From assembly GCA_017458865.1 (NCBI GenBank), contig JAFSZW010000154.1, positions 1 to 13,151 on the forward strand: a stretch of DNA of 13,151 nucleotides, in the 5' to 3' direction. Made by a program: the position numbers and the translations under genes. The stretch comes from Clostridia bacterium. GTDB lineage: Bacteria > Bacillota > Clostridia > Christensenellales > Aristaeellaceae. The notes beneath the pieces were generated by a model, which saw only the letters and a list, made by a program, of their open reading frames with translations, had not been told where the DNA came from and did not search any database. Shown here piece after piece: positions 1-6,043 of the stretch (position 1 is the stretch's first letter; every line of letters starts with the position of its first letter).

Positions 1-345
1 GATATAGGCGGCCGCCTCAAGCAGCGCCCCCATCTTTTTGAACCGGTCATCAACCAGCCTCACGCGGTTTACAGGCAGTGCATCCGGCAGCGCGGCCGAA
101 AGCTTTTCCATGGCCTCCGCCTCGGTTACCGGTTCTGCCATGGCCACATCCAGGATTTCGGCATCTCCGGGAACCCCGCTTGAAAGCGCTGAGGCAAACG
201 ACATGTTCATATGCGGATTGAAGCCCTTGGAATAGGAGACCGGCAGATGGCTGCGGCGCAGGGCACGCTGCATGGTCCGCTGCATATCAAGCAGGCCCAG
301 GTGCCGGACGCGCTCGGTCTTTTTAAACTCAATCAGTAATCTCAT
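1..345 (-). CDS. DUF2344 / TIGR03936 radical-SAM-linked protein, N-terminal part only
   Basis: The gene runs off the left edge; only the first 115 codons are present. The product starts MRLLIEFKKTERVRHLG and contains the segment YSKGFNPHMNMSFASALSSG (residues 38-57), which I recognise as the hallmark of the DUF2344 family (TIGR03936), a partner of TIGR03960 radical-SAM proteins and sometimes fused to them. Its biochemical role is not established; a role in RNA or ribosome modification is only suggested by usual neighbours. The ATG overlaps the TGA stop of the upstream radical-SAM gene in an ATGA arrangement, and an AAGGAG ribosome binding site lies inside the end of that gene, so the two are probably translationally coupled. 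The reading frame is open to position 1 with no frameshift. Identification is from remembered family sequence, not from a search. Confidence 0.9.
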   Translation of the reverse strand, partial: MRLLIEFKKTERVRHLGLLDMQRTMQRALRRSHLPVSYSKGFNPHMNMSFASALSSGVPGDAEILDVAMAEPVTEAEAMEKLSAALPDALPVNRVRLVDDRFKKMGALLEAAAYI

Positions 346-2177
346 CCTTGGCAAGCTCCTTCAAAACGCTTGAGTCCGCATCCATGACAGCCCTTCCGGC
401 AGTCCGGTGTAATCTTTGCCTGCATGGCAAGCTCATGTTCATGCCAGAGGAACGCCTCGGTTACGCCCGCATCAATAAAGGACCACGGGAACAGTTCGCC
501 CTTTGCTCTTTGCCGGTTGGCATAGAACGCCGGGTCCACATTGCAGGTCCTGAACGCTTCCATCCAGGTGTCAAATCTGAACTGATCCGACCATCCGTCA
601 AAACGGCAGCCATTTCGCCATGCCAGCTCAAGCACATCCGCCACATGACGGTCGCCTCTTGCAAAAACCGCCTCAAGGAAGGAGACCTCAGGTGTATGCC
701 AGTTAAACTCCACGCCCTTGATATGCATAATATGACAGAGGTATTCCTGCTTCTCACGGAATTGTTCGAGCGTATCCTGCGCCTCCCACTGGAACGGGGT
801 AAACGGTTTCGGGACAAAGCAGGATGCGCTGCAGTTTACGCGAAGGCCCCGCGCACGCTGTTCTTTCGGGGTGGCAAAATACTGCCTGACCACCTTATTG
901 GCCAGCTGGGGAATTCCATCCAGATCCTCCGTCGTTTCCGTCGGCAGGCCAAACATGAAATACAGCTTGACGCTGCTCCAGCCGCCGGCAAAAGCATCCT
1001 TTACAGATGAAACCAGGTCCTCCTCGGTGATCCCCTTGTTGATGACATCCCTGAGGCGCTGCGTTCCTGCCTCCATGGCATACGTGAGGCTGGTTTTCCT
1101 GACGCGCTGCGTCTCCTCCAGCGTCGCCTTGAGCTCACTGTCAAGGCGCAGAGACGGCAATGAGAGCGATACGCGCTGCTTTTCAAAGCGCTCCATCATC
1201 TCATGCGCAAGTTTGGGCAGGCAGCTGTAATCGCCTGTTGAAAGCGAGGACAGTGTAATTTCCTCATATCCGGTATTGTCCACCAGATGCTGCGCCAGGT
1301 CGAGGATGCGCTCCATGGAACGTTCCCGGACCGGACGGTAGATCATGCCCGCCTGGCAGAACCGGCAGCCGCGCGTACAGCCGCGCAGCACCTCAATGTT
1401 GATCCGGTCATGCACAATATCCATATAGGGCACAATGACGTTTTCCGGATATTCCGCGGCATCCAGGTCAGCAATCATGTTCTTGCGGACAACGGCCGGA
1501 ACGCCATCTCTTGTCGGCACAAAGGATGCCAGCGTCCCGTCCTCGTTGTAGGATGCCTCATACAATGAGGGCACATACACACCATTTAGCTGGCTGAGCT
1601 CAAACAGGCATTCCGCGCGGCTCTTCCCCTCACGCTTGCACCGCTCCACTACCTCAATCGTCTCAAGCGTTGAAACCTCACCGTCGCCGATGGAAAATGC
1701 ATCAATAAAGTGATGCAGCGGCTCCGGATTGAACGCGCAGGGACCGCCCGCAATGACGATTGGATCCGCCCACGTCCTGTCCTCACTGTGAATCGGAATA
1801 CCGGCAAGATCCAGGATTTCAAGGATATTGGTATAGCTCATCTCATACTGCAGCGTGATGCCGAGAATGTCGAAATCGCGCACAGGATGCCTGGTTTCAA
1901 GCGAAAACAGCGGGAGTTTTTCAGCACGCATGAGATCCGCCATATCCACCCACGGCATGAAAACCCGTTCGCACAGCGTATCCGGCCGCTTGTTGATGAT
2001 GTCATACAGAATCCGGGAGCCGACATGCGACATGCCGACCTCGTAAACATCCGGAAATCCGAAGCAATACCGGAATCCAGTATGTTCAAAATCCCGCTGA
2101 ATGCTGTTCAGTTCACCGCCCATATACCGTGCGGGTTTCTGCACCTGGTCCAGGAGCTGCTCTATCTTAAGATCCAC
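342..2177 (-). CDS. TIGR03960-family radical SAM protein
   Basis: Predicted 611-residue radical S-adenosylmethionine enzyme. The N-terminal part (about residues 30-200) resembles a B12-binding-like Rossmann domain and includes GGPCAFNPEP (144-153). The radical-SAM core begins at RGCTRGCRFC, giving the CX3CX2C cluster ligands C267, C271 and C274, followed by a TLSSLSTGDY strand typical of this family. The C-terminus has a second CX3CX2C (C593, C597, C600) plus C609. The substrate is unknown. I chose the GTG at 2177 because AGGAGG lies 11 bases upstream and because relatives, as I recall them, have only about 10-15 residues before the KPARYMGGE motif (14 here). The frame stays open to an ATG at 2330, which would add 51 residues (662 in total), but that ATG has no good ribosome binding site and the extension resembles nothing known to me. 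The stop overlaps the DUF2344 start. Confidence 0.92.
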   Translation of the reverse strand: MDLKIEQLLDQVQKPARYMGGELNSIQRDFEHTGFRYCFGFPDVYEVGMSHVGSRILYDIINKRPDTLCERVFMPWVDMADLMRAEKLPLFSLETRHPVRDFDILGITLQYEMSYTNILEILDLAGIPIHSEDRTWADPIVIAGGPCAFNPEPLHHFIDAFSIGDGEVSTLETIEVVERCKREGKSRAECLFELSQLNGVYVPSLYEASYNEDGTLASFVPTRDGVPAVVRKNMIADLDAAEYPENVIVPYMDIVHDRINIEVLRGCTRGCRFCQAGMIYRPVRERSMERILDLAQHLVDNTGYEEITLSSLSTGDYSCLPKLAHEMMERFEKQRVSLSLPSLRLDSELKATLEETQRVRKTSLTYAMEAGTQRLRDVINKGITEEDLVSSVKDAFAGGWSSVKLYFMFGLPTETTEDLDGIPQLANKVVRQYFATPKEQRARGLRVNCSASCFVPKPFTPFQWEAQDTLEQFREKQEYLCHIMHIKGVEFNWHTPEVSFLEAVFARGDRHVADVLELAWRNGCRFDGWSDQFRFDTWMEAFRTCNVDPAFYANRQRAKGELFPWSFIDAGVTEAFLWHEHELAMQAKITPDCRKGCHGCGLKRFEGACQG

Positions 2178-2366
2178 GATCCGGTTATCCTCCTCAAAGT
2201 CAATGCCGCCAATGCGCTGCGGCCGCGTAAATAACGTTCTACCCGCATCTTTTATCCGTCCTGCCATCTGATGACTGGCATCCAGTAATGCGCACATTGC
2301 ACACGGTTCCTGCCATGGAATGCGCATCATGCCGGGTGCTCAGTAGCCTCAAAACATCCGGACGGG
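2178..2366 (-). other. Intergenic leader between glycosyltransferase and radical SAM gene, or N-terminal extension
   Basis: If translation starts at 2177, this is a 189-base untranslated stretch. It holds a perfect inverted repeat with arms 2288-2294 and 2321-2327 (ATGCGCA/TGCGCAT) and a small perfect hairpin ACTGG-CAT-CCAGT at 2274-2286. I see no U-tract terminator after the glycosyltransferase gene and no convincing -35/-10 pair, so read-through from the glycosyltransferase is possible. The alternative is that positions 2178-2330 encode a 51-residue N-terminal extension of the radical SAM protein. Confidence 0.4.
2189..2194 (-). promoter_or_regulatory. Ribosome binding site that decides the start of the radical SAM gene
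   Basis: The minus strand reads AGGAGG here, 11 bases before GTG at 2177. The spacing is slightly long, but this is the only strong Shine-Dalgarno sequence near any candidate start. The upstream ATGs at 2330 and 2327 have nothing comparable. Confidence 0.55.
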
Positions 2367-3317
2367 TCAGACCTGTTCCGGCGAAGCGGCACGGATAAAC
2401 CGCTCTTCCGTCTCAACCAGCTGATACTCAAAATCACGCCGGTCCTTCTCCTGCAGTGAGGAGAGGATCAGGCCGCAGATGAAGAGGAGCAGGCCTGCCA
2501 GCACGCTGAACAGACATGTGATGAGCGTCGGGAACCTTGGCACCATACCCGTCTGAATGAATTCGCGCAGCACCGGCGTTACAAACAGAATCGAGGCCAG
2601 AATCAGCAGGAGCGCCAGGATGCTGAAAAATGAGAACGGCTTGTAGTTCTTGTACAGCTTTCCGATGGTCATAAGGACCTTAAAGCCATCCTTGCCGGTA
2701 TTGAGCTTTGACTCACTGCCCGCCGGCCTGTCGCGGTAGGTCACAACGACGTTTCTAACCAGCATGTTGCGGTAAATCGCATGCACCGTCATATCCGTCT
2801 CGATCTCAAATCCCTTTGAGAGCACCGGATAGGTTTTGACAAAGCGATAGGAAAACGCCCGGTATCCGGTCATGATGTCAAGGATATTGGAGCCGAAAAG
2901 GCGGTTGATGGTCCCGCGTACCAGGCTGTTCCCAAAATTGTGGAACGGCCGCTTGTTCTCAGTGAAATACGTGCTTGACAGCCGGTCGCCGATGACCATG
3001 TCCGCCTGCTCCTCAAGCACCAGCGCGGCCATTTCGGGCGCAGATTCGGCTGGATACGTATCGTCTCCGTCGACGAGAACATAGCACATCGCATCGACTT
3101 CCCTGAACATGCGGCGAATGACGTTGCCCTTCCCCTGCATGTGCTCCGGGCGGACAACGGCCCCGGCCTTTTTGGCCAGCTCGCCTGTGCCGTCCGTCGA
3201 ATTGTTGTCGTAGACATAAATCGTTGCACCGGGCAGTGCATGACGGAAGTCCTCAACCACCTTCTCAATGGTTTTGGCCTCGTTATAACATGGAATCAGT
3301 ACAGCAATCTTATCCAT
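2367..3317 (-). CDS. Family 2 glycosyltransferase with two C-terminal membrane helices (DPM1/GtrB-like)
   Basis: A 316-residue protein with an N-terminal GT-A fold. It opens with IAVLIPCYNEAKTIEKV, the nucleotide-binding strand of GT2 enzymes, followed by YDNNSTDGT (36-44) and the metal/nucleotide-sugar site DGDDTYP (83-89). GYRAFS (151-156) is typical of dolichyl- or undecaprenyl-phosphate hexose transferases. Two hydrophobic segments (about 229-247 and 266-287) anchor the C-terminus, leaving a short charged tail. From the family I infer transfer of a sugar from a nucleotide donor to a polyprenyl phosphate at the inner face of the membrane; donor and acceptor cannot be read from sequence. 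ATG at 3317 follows GGAAGGA with 7 bases between. The gene is separated from upp by a terminator and precedes the radical SAM gene by 189 bases. Confidence 0.92.
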   Translation of the reverse strand: MDKIAVLIPCYNEAKTIEKVVEDFRHALPGATIYVYDNNSTDGTGELAKKAGAVVRPEHMQGKGNVIRRMFREVDAMCYVLVDGDDTYPAESAPEMAALVLEEQADMVIGDRLSSTYFTENKRPFHNFGNSLVRGTINRLFGSNILDIMTGYRAFSYRFVKTYPVLSKGFEIETDMTVHAIYRNMLVRNVVVTYRDRPAGSESKLNTGKDGFKVLMTIGKLYKNYKPFSFFSILALLLILASILFVTPVLREFIQTGMVPRFPTLITCLFSVLAGLLLFICGLILSSLQEKDRRDFEYQLVETEERFIRAASPEQV

Positions 3318-3347
3318 CGTCGTATCCTTCCGAAATCTGTTTCATAT

Positions 3348-3377
3348 AGCTGCCGCCCGCCTGTGGCAGAGGCAGCT
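3348..3377 (-). promoter_or_regulatory. Inverted repeat in the leader of the glycosyltransferase gene
   Basis: On the minus strand AGCTGCC and GGCAGCT form a perfect 7-bp pairing around a 16-base interior, which can itself pair as CTGCC/GGCGG with one G-U. It ends 30 bases before the ATG at 3317, close to the ribosome binding site. It lacks a U-tract, so it is not an intrinsic terminator. It could be an operator or an RNA structure affecting translation; function is unknown. I could not identify a promoter for the glycosyltransferase in this gap. Confidence 0.3.
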
Positions 3378-3390
3378 GACCTTCAATCTA

Positions 3391-3424
3391 AACAGAAGAA
3401 AGAGCGCACCGGGATGGTACGCTC
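3391..3424 (-). terminator. Intrinsic terminator after upp
   Basis: The minus strand reads GAGCGTACC, a five-base loop ATCCC, then GGTGCGCTC. This is a 9-bp stem with one G-U pair, followed by TTTCTTCTGTT. The stem starts 6 bases after the upp stop codon. The other strand also has a T-run after the stem (CCCTTTTTT), but no plus-strand gene needs it. Confidence 0.85.
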
Positions 3425-3430
3425 CCTTTT

Positions 3431-4060
3431 TTACTTTGTGCCAAAGAGCCGGTCTCCAGCATCACCGAGGCCGGGAAAGATATAGCCATGCTCGTTCAGA
3501 TGATCGTCAAGACCCGCCACATAGATGTCGACGTCCGGATGATCCTTCTGAATCCTGGCAATTCCCTCAGGGGCTGCAATCAGGCATACCAGACGGATAT
3601 TGAAGCATCCGCGCTTCTTGAGGAAGCCAATGGCCGCGGATGAAGAGCCGCCGGTCGCAAGCATCGGGTCAACCAGGAGAATCACTCTGTCCTGGGCATC
3701 CGCGGGCAGCTTGCAGTAGTACTCAACCGGTTCAAGCGTATCCGGATCGCGATACAGGCCGATATGTCCGACCTTCGCTGCCGGAACAAGCGACATGATG
3801 CCATCCACCATGCCAAGGCCGGCGCGCAGAATCGGCACAATCGCCAGCTTCTTGCCTGCCAGCTTTTTGGTGTTCGTTTTGCAAATAGGCGTCTCGATCT
3901 CTACCGTCTTCATCGGAAGATCCCGGGTTACCTCATAAGCCATAAGCGTAGATATCTCATTCAGGAGTTCCCTGAATTCCTTCGGGCCGGTTTCCTTGTC
4001 CCTCATAATAGACAGCTTGTGCGTGATCAACGGATGATCGAAAACATGTACAGTTGACAT
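3431..4060 (-). CDS. upp: Uracil phosphoribosyltransferase
   Basis: A 209-residue cytoplasmic pyrimidine-salvage enzyme that converts uracil and PRPP to UMP and pyrophosphate. Diagnostic motifs are present: VPILRAGLGMVDG (75-87), the PRPP-binding loop ILLVDPMLATGGSS (127-140), and the uracil-binding C-terminus YIFPGLGDAGDRLFGTK (193-209). Length and motif order match bacterial Upp. ATG at 4060 is chosen because AGGAGG lies immediately upstream (4065-4070). An in-frame ATG at 4084 would add eight residues, but those codons contain the ribosome binding site. The gene has its own promoter and terminator, so it looks monocistronic. No pyrimidine-attenuator structure or uracil permease gene is seen here. 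Confidence 0.98.
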   Translation of the reverse strand: MSTVHVFDHPLITHKLSIMRDKETGPKEFRELLNEISTLMAYEVTRDLPMKTVEIETPICKTNTKKLAGKKLAIVPILRAGLGMVDGIMSLVPAAKVGHIGLYRDPDTLEPVEYYCKLPADAQDRVILLVDPMLATGGSSSAAIGFLKKRGCFNIRLVCLIAAPEGIARIQKDHPDVDIYVAGLDDHLNEHGYIFPGLGDAGDRLFGTK

Positions 4061-4064
4061 AGCT

Positions 4065-4070
4065 CCTCCT
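4065..4070 (-). promoter_or_regulatory. upp ribosome binding site that fixes its start
   Basis: The minus strand AAAAGGAGGAGCT precedes ATG at 4060. This supports the 209-residue product over an in-frame ATG eight codons upstream. Confidence 0.85.
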
Positions 4071-4110
4071 TTTGATTCAGACAACAGGCACTTAGGATAT
4101 TATCCGAAGG

Positions 4111-4139
4111 ATTATATCATTTCAGCATAACGGATGCAA
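4111..4139 (-). promoter_or_regulatory. Sigma-A promoter for upp
   Basis: The minus strand carries TTGCAT (4134-4139), a 17-base spacer, and a perfect TATAAT (4111-4116). Transcription would start near 4104, giving a leader of about 45 bases before the upp ATG. The leader contains a tiny GGATAATATCC dyad of doubtful importance. Confidence 0.85.
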
Positions 4140-4228
4140 GCCATAAATTTGGCAGAGTCAGGCATCCCAAAACCGCTCAAAGCCCTGCTGCTCCCGTGCC
4201 GCGCTGGTACGCATAAATCATACAAGAC

Positions 4229-4259
4229 GGGAAGCCAGGGGCAAATCCCATGGCTTCCC
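4229..4259 (-). terminator. Probable terminator after the SH3-domain gene
   Basis: A perfect 9-bp inverted repeat (minus strand GGGAAGCCA / TGGCTTCCC) with three further G-C pairs inside, across a single bulged base. It begins 18 bases after the stop codon at 4277. The sequence that follows (GTCTTGTATGATTTATG) is T-rich but not a clean U-tract, so termination efficiency is uncertain. Its position before the upp promoter supports an operon boundary. Confidence 0.6.
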
Positions 4260-4276
4260 AATCTGATTGATCACTA

Positions 4277-5977
4277 TCAGCGCTTAATCCATACGAGACG
4301 GCTCAGCTTCTTGGAAACATATCCCTGGCTTCCATCCCTCATGATTATGCGATACCAGCCGTTTTCCGTAATACCGGTACAGGTGTATACGCCGTCCGCC
4401 TTGGCAATGCCAATCCGCTGACTCTTCTCATCCGGCAGTGCCCGCACATTGATCGTACCCTCTCTGTGAATCTTGACTCTGCCCTCAATTTCCTCTATCT
4501 GAACCGTCAGCGCCGGCTGAGACTTGCCCGAAGGCTCCGCAGCCTCAATCTTTTCCGGTTCAGAGGTTGCTGCAATCTGCGTCGTCGGTTCAGGCGTGGA
4601 TGCAGGTTCCGCGACAATCTGAGTCGTTGGTTCAGGCGCTTTTGTCGGGGCAGGTGTCGCTGTTGGCGCCGGTGTAGAGACCGGTGCCGGTGTCGGCGTA
4701 AAGCCGCGGAAAGAGAACAGCGTCATGCTGTTGATCTTTTCGGATTCCACGCTTTCAATGCTGAGCCGAATCAGGGTGTCCGGCGCAAAGTACCGGCAGG
4801 GAACGGCCAGAGACGCTGTCTTGCCCGCCTCAATCGGTTTCTCGTAGTACATGATGTACAGGATATTGTCGCCCTGCACATCTGTAAACTGGATCACCAG
4901 GCGATCCTTTACAGATTGCAGCGCCTCAAGCTTTACCTCAAAGAAGATGTCGCTGTGGTAGGACATCACTGCGCCATTGGAAGGCGATTCAATGCGAAGC
5001 GTCGCATCACCGGCAATGGTTCCGCCCTCAAGCTCCGCTGCAAACGGATAGGCCGTGTCGCCGGACATTCTCACCTTGGATATATACGAACTCGGTACAC
5101 CCAGCTTGGCGGCCGCGGATGCAATCAGCTCTTCCTGCGTCTTCTTGGGAGTCGGTGTAGGTGTTGGCACAGGGGTCGGTGTTACAGACGGTTCCGGCGT
5201 TGCCGTAGCCTTTGGCGTCGCTGTCGGTTCGGGTGCCTTAGCCAGTGAGAAAGCCGCTGCACTTTCCTCGTCCATGGATTCAATCCTGAATGTATATTTG
5301 CTGCCGGCAGCAAACATGGAGGACGGTACTGCAAACCCATACTGCTTCCTGCTGCTGTTCATGCGGCCTGAACCATTAAGGAGGCTCTCGCCATCCGCCG
5401 TTTCAATTTTCCATGTATAGGGAATATCCTCAACCGGATACTCATCCAGGATCCAGAGGAACTGGATTTCCGGATTCTCGGCAGTCTCGATGACCTCGCC
5501 GTCCTCGGGGCTGATCATGGTCAGCGCATATCCGTCCTGGGGCGCTGCCTGGATCCGCTCCTCCGTCCCGTCGGCATCCGCCTCAGTATCCGTCGGTGTA
5601 GCGATACTGCTGATTTTGAAATCAACAGCCGCATCAAGGGTCGTATCCTCATTGCCGGTGATCCGGATGCTGTAGCTGCCGCCCTTCTCGAACATGGACG
5701 TATCAAACCCTATGAGACCAATCTTATCCTCAGAATCGACCATGATCTCATCCAGATCCAGGATCTCATTGGCGCCTGTATCCTTCAGGATATATGTATA
5801 CGTATCCTCTTCCTTTCCCTCCGGTACAACGAACGAAAAAAGGACCATATCATCTGAAAGATTCAGTACATCGCCGTTATGGGGGGACTGAATCTCAATC
5901 CCTGTCACCTCAGATAAAGCAGCATTCGCCGCACATATCAGACAGACCAGTAGGAACACACAAACCCATTTTCTCAT
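4277..5977 (-). CDS. Secreted protein with three Ig-like repeats and a C-terminal SH3b domain
   Basis: A 566-residue exported protein. Residues 1-19 form a signal peptide (MRK, hydrophobic core, ANA before the probable cut). There are three related beta-rich repeats at about 27-123, 151-246 and 326-425. Each opens with an I-x-SP-x-x-G-x-V motif (IQSPHNGDV, ISPEDGEV, IESPSNGAV) and ends in a Y/L-x-(I/F/L)-(R/S)-I-x strand. Pro-Thr linkers lie at 249-278 and 427-485, the latter with a duplicated EPTTQI unit. The C-terminus (about 501-562) is a bacterial SH3 domain, with GTINVRALPDEKS and GWYRIIMRDGSQGYV, a type that usually binds peptidoglycan or stem peptides. No catalytic domain is seen, so an adaptor or wall-associated ligand-binding role is inferred. 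ATG at 5977 follows AAGAGG with a 6-base spacer. It lies 66 bases after the TPR-like gene and is probably co-transcribed. Confidence 0.88.
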   Translation of the reverse strand: MRKWVCVFLLVCLICAANAALSEVTGIEIQSPHNGDVLNLSDDMVLFSFVVPEGKEEDTYTYILKDTGANEILDLDEIMVDSEDKIGLIGFDTSMFEKGGSYSIRITGNEDTTLDAAVDFKISSIATPTDTEADADGTEERIQAAPQDGYALTMISPEDGEVIETAENPEIQFLWILDEYPVEDIPYTWKIETADGESLLNGSGRMNSSRKQYGFAVPSSMFAAGSKYTFRIESMDEESAAAFSLAKAPEPTATPKATATPEPSVTPTPVPTPTPTPKKTQEELIASAAAKLGVPSSYISKVRMSGDTAYPFAAELEGGTIAGDATLRIESPSNGAVMSYHSDIFFEVKLEALQSVKDRLVIQFTDVQGDNILYIMYYEKPIEAGKTASLAVPCRYFAPDTLIRLSIESVESEKINSMTLFSFRGFTPTPAPVSTPAPTATPAPTKAPEPTTQIVAEPASTPEPTTQIAATSEPEKIEAAEPSGKSQPALTVQIEEIEGRVKIHREGTINVRALPDEKSQRIGIAKADGVYTCTGITENGWYRIIMRDGSQGYVSKKLSRLVWIKR

Positions 5978-6043
5978 GGTTATCCTCTTTCCTTCCCTTC
6001 AGAGGGACAGATTCGTATTTTGGGACATAATATTCCAGTCAGC

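Noticed and set aside
348..1010. Plus-strand frame of 220 codons opposite the radical SAM gene
   Set aside because: The minus strand here encodes a well-matched radical SAM protein; the plus-strand product resembles nothing and has no ribosome binding site in context.
4061..4084. Eight-residue longer Upp starting at ATG 4084
   Set aside because: Those codons contain the AGGAGG ribosome binding site of the ATG at 4060, and the shorter product matches the usual Upp length of about 209 residues.
4466..5248. Arg-rich plus-strand frame of 260 codons
   Set aside because: It is the antisense of Pro-Thr repeat codons in the SH3b protein gene. The arginine and cysteine richness is an artefact, and no domain is present.
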